A DNA stretch of 64,000 nucleotides from Brachypodium distachyon. Taxonomy: Eukaryota > Streptophyta > Magnoliopsida > Poales > Poaceae. Shown here one piece after another: positions 20,735 to 31,620 of the stretch (its first letter is position 1; each line of letters opens with the position of its first letter). The DNA is taken from contig NC_016134.3 of NCBI RefSeq assembly GCF_000005505.3, positions 434,001 to 498,000 of the forward strand, written 5' to 3'. The translations under genes and the position numbers were made by a program. The notes under the pieces were generated by a model. That model did no database searches. It was not told the origin of the DNA and was given only the letters and a program-made list of their open reading frames with translations.

Positions 20735-21559
20735 TTATTTACCTGACCCACGGGCCACGGCTTGTTTGTGCATGGGAAGACTTTAACTAGAGGGCTGACT
20801 CGAACACCATCGAATGTTGTATCACAGCTTGGGTTAGGGTCTCCGTAGTGTCTGTCAATTCCATTCCAAAGACTACTGCTGCACCTTCAGTGGATATGCA
20901 ACTGTCTTACATCTATTTTGACATTTGTTATTTCAGGCGACAATTACTGTTGTCATGATGACGAAGATGATGATACAATACTACAATACGTTGTACGTGC
21001 GTGCCACTAGCTTCCTCCTGTTAAGATATCCCATCTAGCCATCTCACCTAAAAGACCGATCTAATAGGAAGAGGAGATTTGATACAATTAACACCTCCAC
21101 CGGCAACCTAAATAGACAGTTCATGTTTTCAGCGACCAACAGGTCTGTCACTTGTAGCTGTACAATGGAGTGCTTCTAGAATTTATTCTGTTCATTCCTT
21201 GGGTGCAATTTGTTTATTTGCCTCAAATTACATCTGGCAAAACTCGTCGTATCCCCGGATGTTACCTTAGTAATAATTCATGATATATGCAAGCGAGCAA
21301 TAATGCTCAAACTTACATAAATTCAACTTCCATTCTAATTTCAGGTTCTCCTGTGCCAAATTGGTTTGCATCTCTAGTGGTGAACCAAAACGCAAAGATC
21401 GAGCCCAAGACTACTACTAAATGCTCTCGTCCCTATCCGTTGGGCTGGCAAACGACTTGGTAGTAGTACTATACTTGTACAAGCTAGCTGGCTGCTTCTG
21501 GGCTGCTCCCAGCGGATTTGTTTGGTATCCTTTAATTGGCTTGCACTTGGAAAAAGATT

Positions 21560-22150
21560 GGACGCAGGAAAGACAATATGATCAAGAAGGGACTGATTTC
21601 TTTTTCTCTGATAATGCTTCTTGATCACACATTTATTTATTTCTTGACAAAAGTAAATAAATGATGCAGAAGCATTGCCGGAGAAAAATCCAGTCGCGCG
21701 CTGTGGCTGCGACATTCGCACAGAAACGATTTGCTTGCTCATCATTTGTGGTCTTCTTGCGTTGGCCTGGATGAAGCAGCAGCGCCGATCCCGGGTAAGC
21801 GTTGTTCTCCTTTCTTCCTCGCTGTCTGTGGACGACGGCTAAGAACAACATGTAATAAGTCCTGGGTTCTGCTAGCACGCAGTCATGGCATGGCATGTTT
21901 GTTGGCAACAAGACAATAGGTGTTGTTGAATCTTGGTGATGGCCTCGTTCTTCTTTTCCTTTTTCAGAGGGGAAGCAAGAGTGAGTTTCTTAGGTGCATG
22001 TGGGCTTCGGTATTTGATTTTCCTACTTTTTGAAATGCTATGGCCTGCTTAATTAGGGCCCATCGAAAATTGGTATGAGCCTCAACTTACACCCAGCCGC
22101 CAGCTAGCAATATGCAAGCGAAGTGAGTTCATTACAATTTCAGGTTTCCA
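21560..22150. repeat. Segmental repeat block A, copy 1
   Basis: This block shares ordered, diverged segments with 24740-25145: TGATCAAGAAG...GCTTCTTGATCA, GAAGCAT(T/C)GCCGGAGAAAAATCCAGTC, GAAACGAT..GCTTGCTCATCATTTG, GCATGTGGGCTTC(G/A)GTATTTGATTT, and GGGCCCA.CGAA...TGG...CTCAA.TTACACCCAG. It contains a small hairpin, ATCAAGAAG / CTTCTTGAT. No coding sequence was recognised. Confidence 0.65.
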
Positions 22151-22276
22151 TGTGCCAATTGCATCCCTGCTGGTATCGGCCGAATTCAGTGATAAAAATC
22201 AAGATCAAAGTCGACGGAGGATGTCTCATCGCCCACGGAGTAATTAACGGTTAAGTTGCGAAATACTAGACCGTAA

Positions 22277-22740
22277 CACCTCGTAACTGTCTCAATACAT
22301 AAAGTACTGCAATGCATTGTGATCGTAGATCGGTCCGATGATCATATGGCCGAGCAAGTGTGCTTGATGAGATATAATGGGCTCTTCCATATCAAACCAG
22401 ACAACACCACCTGCTGTTGGGAGCATCCTGACACCTCAAATGCCTACGAGTACCTTTGAGGTACATAGGAAATGTTGACAAGATCGATATGGCATGGCGT
22501 TGAGATGGCAAGGAGAGGAAACCACTAGTTCTAGTTCTGTGGCAACACTATAGGAGCAAGTCTGGTATACAAGGAGCTCAGGATTGTACCACCTCCGTTG
22601 CTACGCAGTAAGGTAGGTGAGTCTTGACTTTGTCGAAACATAGGAAATTAAGGTGCGTGTGTTGTTTGTCCCATGCATGTTTATGTGGGTTTAATACAAA
22701 CAAAAACTTGTTCACCCAACAGTATAAAGTTAGTACTATC
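22277..22740. repeat. Segmental repeat block B, copy 1
   Basis: Aligns with 23477-23915 over most of its length. Shared landmarks are AACTGTCTCAATACATAAA, GATCGTAGATC, TGGGCTCTTCC, ACACCTCAAATGCCTACG, AGTAGGTGAGTCTTGACTTTG-type tails, GTGGGTTTAAT and AAAAACTTGTTCACCC. A dispersed, possibly non-coding repeat of unknown class. Confidence 0.7.
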
Positions 22741-23476
22741 CTGTTAACTTTTTCTTATTCCCGGACAGACTGATGTTGATATATGAATAAGTAAATTGTT
22801 CCGATCGTCGCTGTCAATGCCTCAGCTTCACGTGACTGGTAAAATATTGTAAGCATGAACAGTTAACTTTTTTTTTGAGAGGAACATGAACAGTTTTTTT
22901 TTAGCGGAATGAACAGTTAACTGATGTATTAAGCTCTGGGGTTTGGCCTTTGGGGGACTCGGCAGCGAGATGATGGGCCAAGAAAAAGTGAGCTCCGGGT
23001 CCTCCGGCCCACGTGAAAAACAAACTACTCCAGTTTCTTTCAGAATTAATCTTCCCCCACGTTTCTCAAAAAAAAAAAAAAAAAAACAATCTCCCCCCAC
23101 ACACAACCGGAACAAGAATGACAAGACTAGTCACCGCAACCGGTGGTGTTTTATATTCTTTCCCTCTAAACAAAAAGGTCACCGGAATCACGTCAGCACC
23201 GATCCATCTCCCTTGTATTGATCTGTCCAAACGTGCAATGAAAATCAACGCTTGTCCCAAAAAAATGGCTGATTCATCGGTGTAGGATTTTTGTGTCCTG
23301 CAACTTTATTATTTATTGAACTTTCCAACAATCGGTTCATATCTCCACAGATTACCGGAACACCATATCTATCGATCTTGCTTACAGAAGTATATAAACA
23401 CCAGGTTGCTTGGTGTCTGTATGAGATTATCGGTTTAATTTGCGAAAGAGTGGTAGCTGGGAGAAGACACCACAGT

Positions 23477-23915
23477 TCGTTGAAACTGTCCCAATACATA
23501 AACTACCAAACTGATTTGTTGCCGTAGATCTATCCGGTGGCCATCTGGCAAAGTAAATGTACCTGGTGAAATATGTTGGGCTCTTCCGTACCAAACCAGA
23601 CAACATCTTAGTCGCAAATCGACCCATCCCGACACCTCAAATGCCTACGAGTACTTTGATGGACACAGGAAATTCTTACAAGATACGCCATGCCATTTAG
23701 ATGACAGGGAGAGCAAACCACTATTCAGTGGCAACACTAAGAGCAAACGTGGTATATATATACGGAGCTCAGGATGATGGTACGATTTGAGCCCATTAGT
23801 AAGCAGTAAGGTATAGGTACATGTAGTAGGTGAGTCTTGACTTTGTTCAAAAAATATGCATGTTCGTGTGGGTTTAATGCAAAAACTTGTTCACCCGTCA
23901 GTCTAAAGCTGGCGT
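23477..23915. repeat. Segmental repeat block B, copy 2
   Basis: Second copy of the 22277-22740 block, with short indels. It begins near AACTGTCCCAATACATAAAC and ends near AAAAACTTGTTCACCCGTC. Shorter pieces of the same block occur at 29960-30000, 31440-31560 and 26110-26150. Confidence 0.7.
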
Positions 23916-23969
23916 CTATATACATGCTCAAAGACTGTATAGATTGAGAGCTGCCGTTACACTTTCAAC

Positions 23970-24625
23970 GAAGAGTAAGATGCACCCGAAGTCCCTGTTC
24001 TTTCGCGAAGGTGTCAAGTAGATTCTTAATCTTTAAAAATGCACGTTTATGTCATCATTGTTTGTTAAGTGGTTCATCCCAGGTCCCTCGCCTGTATGCA
24101 CAGCTCCGGCCGCATGACTGGCTGCCACCTAGCCTTTGGGCCCACACGTCAGGCGACAACGTGGCGTTGCAATCTTACAGAACCCCCCCCCCCCCACCTA
24201 TTCTCCTCTCATTTCGCGGAGTGGCGCCCCTGGCAGCCGGCGGACTGGTTCCATCTCGCCGGCCGTGAACTCTGTCTGCCACCAAGCAATCGCGCCGGAG
24301 CTGCCAGCCCCCTCCGCCGCCTAGTGCGTCGTCTCGTCGAACGCCTGTTAGGTGAGGAGAAGGAGAGAGGGCCACGAAATGAGAGGAGAATAGGTGGTGG
24401 TGGTGGGGGGGTTCTGTAAGATTGCAACGCCACGTCGTCACCTGACGTGTGGGCCCAAAGGCTAGGTGGCAGCCACGTCATGCGGCCGGAGCTGTGCATA
24501 CAGGCGAGGGACCTGGGATGAACCACTTAACAAATAATGAGGACCTAAATGTGCATTTTCAAAAATTAGGAACCTACTTGACACTTTCGCGAAAGAATAG
24601 GGGCCTCGGGTGCATTTTACTCTTC
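23970..24625. mobile_element. Foldback element with ~250-bp terminal inverted repeats
   Basis: Arms 23970-24216 and 24375-24625 are reverse complements with high identity. They start GAAGAGTAAGATGCACCCG and end CGGGTGCATTTTACTCTTC. Shared arm landmarks include GTTAAGTGGTTCATCCCAGG, CAGCTCCGGCCGCATGA, AGCCTTTGGGCCCACACGTC and a poly-C/CCACCACC tract at ~24181-24199. The 158-bp loop is GC-rich. The same peptide-like readings appear on both strands because of the symmetry, so they are not genes. No exact target duplication was found. A non-autonomous Mutator-like foldback element is the best fit. Confidence 0.85.
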
Positions 24626-24699
24626 AATAAACTACATCAACCAGGTTGCCTCTGTCCTTATTTGCTATAGATCGATGTCGCCTGTTTGTAATGTGGCAA

Positions 24700-25145
24700 C
24701 TAATATATTTCTTATTCTTACTTCTTACCTATGTACAAATAGTTTGGACTGAAGTCCTTGAAAGAGACGGCACGATCAAGAAGCGGCTGTAATTTTCTCT
24801 GGCAATGCTTCTTGATCATAGATTTTTCTCCATCGGACCACAAAAAATAAAATTAGATCTTCCAACAAGAAGCATCGCCGGAGAAAAATCCAGTCTCACG
24901 GTGTGGCTGCCATGTATAGAAACGATCCGCTTTGCTCATCATTTGCAAGAAAGTTTCTAGCAAGAGTTTCTTAGAAAGCATGTGGGCTTCAGTATTTGAT
25001 TTCCTGCCTTTTCAAATGCACAACAAACAGGCCTCCGCGACGGATCCCATCCACCAGAGCAGCTATGGCCTGTTTAGGGCCCAGCGAACATCGCTATGGG
25101 GCTCAAATTACACCCAGACATCATCGGTATGCAAGCCTTACCTGA
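24700..25145. repeat. Segmental repeat block A, copy 2
   Basis: Diverged partner of 21560-22150, with the GCATCGCCGGAGAAAAATCC, CTTTGCTCATCATTTGCAAG and GCATGTGGGCTTCAGTATTT landmarks. Its left part (TTCTTATTCTTACTTCTTACC and TAGTTTGGACTGAAGTCCTT) also matches 31558-31612. Confidence 0.65.
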
Positions 25146-25311
25146 TAAAAGCAACTCTCATTAGTGATACCAAACCATGATTACCAGTGAGTATATTTCA
25201 AGCCGAATATTCTTTACATAAAAATGGGTATAATACTACAAAGCCTCAATCATTGGTTTCATAGAAAAATAGGAATTTCTTTTGTTGAACATCTTAGTGC
25301 TTACTCGGTTT

Positions 25312-25376
25312 TACTCCCTCCGTTCCTAGATACTTGTCACTAAAACAACGACAAGTATTTAGAAACGGAGGGAGTA
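25312..25376. mobile_element. Short Stowaway-like MITE
   Basis: A 65-bp TA-flanked element that is almost one hairpin: TACTCCCTCCGTTCCTAGATACTTGTC pairs with GACAAGTATTTAGAAACGGAGGGAGTA (ends quoted as CTCCCTCCGTTCCTAGATAC and AAACGGAGGGAGTA). Confidence 0.9.
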
Positions 25377-26590
25377 CATAATTATGAAATCATAGGAATA
25401 TGAAAAGCAGATGATTGAGATGTCACGGATACTTCAAACCATAAATCTTCCATGATGTGTCATCGATCTAACATTAAGAATCCTTTGAAATTAGATTAAT
25501 TCGGGCACGGTCGTCAGGAATCGAGCATGATACGGTCACCCTGACTAGGTAGGCAACAAGGAGCAGTAGGTGAGTCTTGGCCGCACTTATGATCAATCGC
25601 CTCACTTTTGTTTTGCGGCAACTCCAGTTCTCTCCGGCGAACACACAGGCTAGTGTTCCGGCGAGAAATAGGCGCGGACTCGAGGGCTGCGCCGCCGCCG
25701 CCCTCGTTCCTCACGGTTGGAATCCGCACTGACGGCTCGCCCCCGCCGCGCTTTGGTCCGGTGAGCTATCCCACTGATTGATCATATATACCCTGTTGAT
25801 TACTTCTTAACTACTGTACTTTGGTGTTGGTAACCATATAGGCCTTTTAGTTGACAAAGACTGTAACTGCAATTAGACTGTCGACAGCATCCGTTCCCTG
25901 TCAGTACACAGTTACTGAACATGTTGATGAATAGGGTGAGCCGTGACTTTGCGAACTGAAACATGTATTCTATTAACAATACTTAAGCTGCTTATTCTTT
26001 TTGTTTCTACTTCTTGTTATCGGTTTGAAATAGCAAGGTAACTAACTGAGGTAGTTGGTGTATGTCCTAAGAATCACAAGACTAGAGCGGTTGTTCTTTA
26101 CTAAATAGTTAGTTCTGACAGACTGATGTTGGTAAGGGTAAGTAGTCATGTCTGTCCTAAGCTGGTTTAATCAGGCTTACATTTGCTATGGCTGTGTTTC
26201 AATTGTAAATAACATCTGTTACTTCAGTAAGCCTGAAGTGCTTCAAGGGTTGGTAAAAAAAAAACATGTCAAGCCTGTGTCAGAAAATCTGTTGATGTCT
26301 GGTTTGCTACCCAATTCTGTAATGATTTCTGGTTTACTCTCTGTGAGGCTTAAGTTTAATGCCGACGTCTTGCATGACAAATGCATCTTCTGATCTACTA
26401 ACTTTTATCTGTAGAGCATTGTGTTGGACTGCTTTTCATGGTGCATAATAGAGCTATAACTCCAATATCAAATGCATCCCATCAAGGAATTCAATGAACA
26501 CAGCAGGTCAAAGTAGTACCAGTGGAGCCATACTGCATTTGTGTTCCTAATTGATCAACGAGGACCAATCAATATTCATCTGCCAGACAA
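25377..26590. other. Intergenic with a GC-rich leader-like patch
   Basis: At 25635-25765 a GC-rich patch (CCGGCGAGAAATAGGCGC, GCCGCCGCCGCCCTCG) ends in TCCG|GTGAGC. This would suit an untranslated first exon and donor for the methyltransferase relic, whose ATG exon follows an acceptor (TTTTGCAG) at ~27904. The rest is AT-rich with fragments of the dispersed repeat family (for example GACAGACTGATGTTGGTAAG near 26120). Confidence 0.35.
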
Positions 26591-27042
26591 GAGAAAAGTA
26601 TTTTTTTCGTCCCTCAACTTGTCAGAAAGTTCGCTTTTCATCCCTCAAATTTTTTTCGTACTTTTTTGGTCCCTCAATTTTTAAAACCGGACACTTTTAG
26701 TCCCTCAGTCCATCCAAAGTAGTTTTCCTAGCCACGTGTCTAGTTTTCGCATAGTTTTTTCACTTATTTTTTTTCAATCAAGATATGGATGATGCAGATG
26801 GAGGAGAAGTACAACCAGTGCCTGGAAGAGATCCAGAGCACTACGACGGCCAATTTCAACAGCCTCGGTGGTCACGGGATTAAGTGCAAACCGGACACGT
26901 GGCTAGACAAACCGCTTCGGATAGCCTTAAGAACTAAAAGTGTCCGGTTTTGAAAGTTCAGGGATGAAAAAAATACGAATTGTTTTTGAGGGAAGAGAAA
27001 TGAACTTTCCACAAGTTGAGGGACGGAAAAAGTACTTTTCTC
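26591..27042. mobile_element. Mutator-like inverted-repeat element with internal captured segment
   Basis: Termini GAGAAAAGTA and TACTTTTCTC are inverted. The arms (about 150 bp) share (C/G)GTCCCTCAACTTGT, TTTTAAAACCGGACACTTTTAGT and CCACGTGTCTAG in opposite orientation. The flanks CCAGACAA (26583-26590) and CCAGATAA (27044-27051) look like a target duplication with one mismatch (8-9 bp, the Mutator size). The unique middle, ~26786-26880, reads as a coiled-coil-like peptide, MQMEEKYNQCLEEIQS, a possible captured exon fragment. Confidence 0.8.
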
Positions 27043-27100
27043 ACCAGATAAATGAGTTATTGTTTGGCGTGAGAATAGTTGGATGGATATATAAAAGATG

Positions 27101-27236
27101 GCCAGTAGTGACAATGTGTTGCAAGAGAGCATAGCGAGGGGAAAGACCATCTCCCATTGCTATTGCTCTGGTACAGTTGCTCGATAGCCAGTAGTGACAA
27201 TGTGTTGCAAGAGAGAGCATAGCGAGGGAAAAAAAC
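27101..27236. repeat. Local tandem duplication (86-bp period)
   Basis: GCCAGTAGTGACAATGTGTT followed by GCAAGAGAGCATAGCGAGGG occurs at 27101 and again at 27187, with small changes (GAGAGAGC in the second copy). Confidence 0.85.
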
Positions 27237-27912
27237 ATCTCCAACTGTTGTTTGACATTTGTAGGACTAGACTGTGTTACTTTGATATGAAAGATGTAGG
27301 ATTGAGAGTTCTCATGAACAAACGGATACGATACAACAACCTTGAATGAAGTAGGAGGTCATGCTTGAATTTGCGGAGCTATGGATTTGGTACAGAGAAG
27401 AACAAGGCTCGTCAAATTCCAGATACCCCCCTCACTGCAACATAGTGTGGCCGTGTGGGATACAGTTTTTTAGGGCAGCCTATCTCCAATCTTTTGTGTC
27501 ATTTCTTTTTGAGTGGCCTTGTTCATATAGCATGATCCAGCTTGAGAAGGATGATTCGTGATATCAATGCACAACTGAGAGGGATGGTTCTGAGGGTGTT
27601 TGCTCATCAACTAGGTGGGAATCGTTTGCACATTAATTGTTGTGCCTGGTTTATATAGCATGATCTAGCATTTGATTGCCTATGGACTAGTTTTTTTTTT
27701 TTTTGCTGTAATGGACTCTGTTTGTTTGACTACTTACTATGTAATGGGCAGTCTTTTTTTTTCTATGTTGCAAAAATGCCACAACATTTGATCCAGCTTA
27801 TTATTCGTGCAGTTATTTATCTTTAGTAATTACCACGAATTTTTAAAGAGCTATGATTCATAAGCAGGTTTTTGAGAGCTGCATCCTCACTTTGACTTTT
27901 GCAGGTGCAGGA

Positions 27913-29333
27913 ATGGTCAAAGCCATGGCCTCCGAACAGACAGTGCACATGAATCAAGGACAAGGCGAAACAAGCTATGCTCACAACTCCGCTGTCCAGG
28001 CATGATATATCTACTCCTCTCTTTATGAATTCACATGGAACTGCTGTTCCATTTGTTGTTCTTTGACGCTTGGGTTCTCATCTGAAGCATATTGATTAAT
28101 TTCATCTAGAACTTGATCTGTTGATCAAGCAAATATTACTAGAATTCGAACGGCAATAATTATAATGAAGAACCGATCGAGCTAATTGTGAAGCAACAAA
28201 CATGGAATATCTATAGTTGAGCAAACTAACAAATGATCAAACTATATTTTCCTTTTCTGAAACAAATGTGTTGAAAGCATGGGTACAGAACTCCATACAG
28301 GAGGAATTGAGGCCCCTGATAGAAGCGGCCATCACCACTTATGCCAGACCAGTACCTTACCTCCGAGAGCAATGGTGATTGCAGACTTGGGCTGCGGCTC
28401 TGGCCCGAACGCGCTTACGCTGGTTTCTATCGCCTTGGAGGCCATCCACAGCCAGTGCACTGAGAGTGAGACCCAGCAGCCACCAAAGGAGGTATGCATC
28501 TTCCTCAACGATCTCCCAGGCAACGACTTCAACTCCGTGGTGAACAGCTTGGTTTCATTACGGGAGGTCACTGAGCCTAGCTCACTCATTTTGGCTGGTG
28601 TTGTGCCCGGGTCATTTTATGAGAGGCTCTTTGCTAGTGGCTCTTTGCATCTTGTCTGCACGTCCAACAGTCTGCATTGGCTCCCAGAGGCTCCTAAAGA
28701 GCTAAGGATGAAGGGGATACCGGCATATGACGTCGATGAGATTGTTCGGCGAGAACATTTCCCGGTCGTCCACGATACTTACGCGCAGCAGTTCAGAAAA
28801 GACTTTGGGCATTTCTTGGAGCTGAGAGCCAGGAGGCCGGATGGTCCTTTCCATGCTTGGTATGAGTTCTGACGAGCACGCCTCAAAACTTCACTTCTGG
28901 GATGATGTAGCTATGGCTTTAAGTATCATGGCCTCAAAGGTACCCCATCCATCACCCCACTTCAATTTTCAGGCATGCATCATTTTGGGCTGGCCTACAA
29001 TAAAATGGCGTAAATTCATTACAGGGTATAATTGACAAAGAAAAGTTCGATTCTTTCTACATACCGGTGTACGGACCACGCGAGCAAGAGGTGAGAGAGA
29101 TCATCCTAGAAGACGGCTCATTTTTCATCAAAGAGATGCACATGAAAGGCTCTGCAAGCGTTGAGGACGGCCAGATGGTGAGTTTGCTGAGGGCTGTATT
29201 TGAGCCCATCATCGTCTCTCATTTTGGAGAGGGAATGCCCATGGATGAGTTTGTAGAGACGTTATGGCAGTGCCTCTGGATCATGCGGGGCGAAGACTTC
29301 ACCGTGATGCTCGTATCACTCATCAAGTCATGA
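27913..29333 (+). pseudogene. SABATH-family methyltransferase, degenerate
   Basis: SABATH enzymes methylate carboxyl groups of salicylate, jasmonate, IAA and related acids using SAM. Exon 1 (27913-27999) gives the classic start MVKAMASEQTVHMNQGQGE and ends SYAHNSAVQ at a GC donor. The next part is in the frame reading AWVQNSIQEELRPLIEAAITTYA (~28277-28345; first part AWVQNSIQEELRPL). It then shifts frame before STLPPRAMVIADLGCGSGPN, the SAM-binding motif. The frame shifts again near 28835, where FLELRA is followed, in another frame, by GGRMVLSMLGMSSDEHASK. A final exon, 29025-29333, reads GIIDKEKFDSFYIPVYGP to EPIIVSHFGEGM and stops at TGA 29331. Two frame changes plus a weak donor make it a pseudogene, unless the indels are sequence errors. 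The third-domain segment is shorter than usual. Confidence 0.8.
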
Positions 29334-30039
29334 TCCGGCAATTAAACTGGTGTATCAATGCTTGTATCACTCATCAAGACTAGGTACACTTGCCCTCTGT
29401 TTGCTTCTTGCTGTGACAATGTATCATTTTCCTCCCTTGTTATAATGCTGCTTTTATTTCATCACAGATTCTTAAAAAAGAATGGCAGCTTCTCATTAGG
29501 AGCAGAAGTTCATACTTAAAAAAAAGGCAGCTTCTTATTGATTGAGTTATTTGCAATGCGTGAGAACTTGTGTTTTGGTCACTTTGGTTTCATATGTTTC
29601 TTATACTTGTGCCTGGAATTGGCACCTGGAATAAAACTTGTATCCCAATGAGCGACATCTATAACCCTGGAGAAATGTATGTACTAGCATTTGGGCTGTT
29701 CGCCTCTAGTACCATGTATCATCCATCTATTCAATCGAAGCTCATTGATTCTGTCATTTGGGCTGTTCGCCTCTAGTACCACGTATCAGGTGCAAAAAAT
29801 CGCAGGCTGTAGCAGAAGCAAGCACATGGGAGAAATTTAGGTGCTGAACAACTTTGTGAGCAGTCGGTTCTTTCCGGTGATGGTAAGCATATAGCAGCAC
29901 ATCAATTGGAAACTATAGTCAGCGAAGTAGTGATGGTAAGCACAGAGCATCCATTTGGTCCGGTAACAGTCTCAATACATAAACTACCAGAATGTGTCAT
30001 ATCACGATACCACGACGAGATTCGAGGGCATTTTGGTAA
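29334..30039. other. Intergenic, methyltransferase 3' flank
   Basis: AT-rich. The phrase CATTTGGGCTGTTCGCCTCTAGTACCA occurs twice (around 29691 and 29756; core GGGCTGTTCGCCTCTAGTAC). A piece of repeat block B (CAGTCTCAATACATAAACTACCA) lies at 29969. No gene was recognised. Confidence 0.4.
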
Positions 30040-31430
30040 AAACTTTTTTTAATTGCCTTAATTACTCACTGTGGCAAGGCAATTTCATGAAAAGCCTTCA
30101 AAGAACGAACATGAGGAGGCAATTTCAATAAAGAAGCCTAAAAAACTTTGAACATCAAAGGCATAATAATAAAGAAAAAGCCTCAAAAAAAATCTAAGCA
30201 TCGAAGGCTTTTGAAAAAAAAGCCGCAGCAACAATTATTTCGGGGCTATTTGTATAATTGCCCAGGCAGGTTTAGAGGCATTTTCAACAAAAAATGCCTT
30301 CAAATGTCTGTACTTTATGCGAAAAAAAGCTCTCAGTTTCTCTCACAATTTCTTTCTTCCCCAATCTTCCCAATCCCCAACACACGCGTATCTCCCACAC
30401 CGGCGATCCCCAATCTTTGCCGGCGATGAGCGGCAGATGGAGCCGTGGAGGTTGAAGAGGAGCGCGCTCCCTCCTCCTCGCTCTCCCCTGTTGTCCCAAT
30501 GTCCCGAGCTCGTGCCAATGAAGGCACGCCGCGAAGAGCACCGCCGCCTTGGCCTGCTCCCCTATGAAGTCCACCGGACTCTCTCGAGCCCGCCGCGGAG
30601 GCTGTGGCTGCTCCTTCTACCTCCATCCTCCTGCCGCCATTCCTGGCAGCGGCCGCTACTTCTACCTCCGTCTGCCCGCCGCCGTTCCTTCCATGGAGTC
30701 CGCCAGAAGATCCCGAGCCCGCTCCGCCGCCAGCGGCTAGCCGGCGCATGCGCTGCTCTCCTTTCGGCTTCCGCGCGTGACATGATGGCAATCGAATACA
30801 AAGAAGCTTTGTTCTATCGTGGGCTATGGCATTTTTAGTCCCACATTGCCAATTAACAGAAAATCCCACCAATTTATAAGCCCATAAGAAGAATGGAAGG
30901 CAAGAGAAAATTCAGGAACCTACCTAAAAGAGGCCATGGTTAACAAAATTATATGTCCTCTAGCGACTAGCAAATACCTTAACTAATTAAGGTAGTAATC
31001 AACGTATCCATAAAAATGGTTATACGAAGGATCATAATTGGAGCTAGTGAAAAATACTCCATCCGATCCTAAATTGTTGTTGAAATATTACATGTATCTA
31101 GACACTTTTAAAAACAGATACATCCATATTTGGGCAAAGTTGAGTCAAGAATTTAGAATCAGAGAGAGTAATTGATGAGGCTGGGAAGTGTGTAGAGGCC
31201 CAATTCCAATTCTTGTAAAGCCTAGTTTGACAATACTAGGCATTTTTAAAAGCACCACTAATAACAATTTAAGGTATTTTTAAGAAAGCCTTGTTTGCTA
31301 TATTTGGAGGCTTTTTTCTCAAAAGCCTAAAATGACATTTCCCTCCCCCAACTTCCTTGTCATATTTTAAAAAGCCTCTAAACACTTTTGGAGGCATTTT
31401 GTGTACATTTTGAGGCTTTTTAAGATGACT
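30040..31430. mobile_element. Candidate non-autonomous element with AAGCCT/AGGC subterminal repeats
   Basis: The motifs AAAAGCCT(C), GAGGC(A/T)TTTT and their complements recur about ten times in 30080-30305 and about eight times in 31215-31425. They flank a GC-rich, gene-like centre (30360-30840) and a nested Stowaway MITE (31055-31170). Clustered short subterminal repeats around captured GC-rich sequence are typical of CACTA or Mutator-like elements. Exact ends and target duplications could not be fixed. Confidence 0.45.
31055..31170. mobile_element. Stowaway-type MITE
   Basis: TACTCCATCCGATCC at the left and AGAATCAGAGAGAGTA at the right, with the internal family block ATATTACATGTATCTAGAC and AGATACATCCATATTTGGGC. 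Length is 116 bp including the TA duplication. Confidence 0.85.
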
Positions 31431-31439
31431 CCTAATTTG

Positions 31440-31620
31440 AAACGTGGTCTAGTCATCGTAGTAGATCTTTCCGGTGGCCATATGGCCTAGTAAATGTACT
31501 TGATGAAATATCCAAGGCACTTCGATATCAGACTAGACAACATCCTACTCGCAAACTATTTCTTAATTCTTACTTCTTCCCTGTGTTTATAAATTGTTTG
31601 GACTGAAGTCCTTTCAAGAG
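31440..31620. repeat. Segmental repeat blocks B and A, partial copy
   Basis: AGATCTTTCCGGTGGCCATA and GACTAGACAACATC match repeat block B (23525-23605). These are followed directly by TTCTTACTTCTTCCC and TTGTTTGGACTGAAGTCCTT, matching block A (24715-24760). The junction shows a rearranged copy. Confidence 0.65.

Larger units (their letters stand above)
19930..21190. repeat. Diverged tandem duplication of the S-domain kinase 5' flank
   Basis: Blocks around 19945-20260 recur in the same order at ~20770-21180. Examples are GGAAGACT..AGAGG..CTCGA, GGGTTCTCTGCAGTG against GGGTCTCCGTAGTG, TTCAGTAGATAGATATATGCAACT against TTCAGTGGATATGCAACT (shortened here), and CCTAAATAG..TTTCAGC.ACCAAC.. against the same blocks. 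Identity looks moderate, so the duplication is old. A lectin-domain relic lies between the two copies, which suggests that an upstream kinase paralogue decayed here. Confidence 0.5.

Noticed and set aside
24069..24526. Peptides starting MVHPRSLACMHSS on both strands
   Set aside because: Product of the inverted-repeat symmetry of the foldback element, not a gene.
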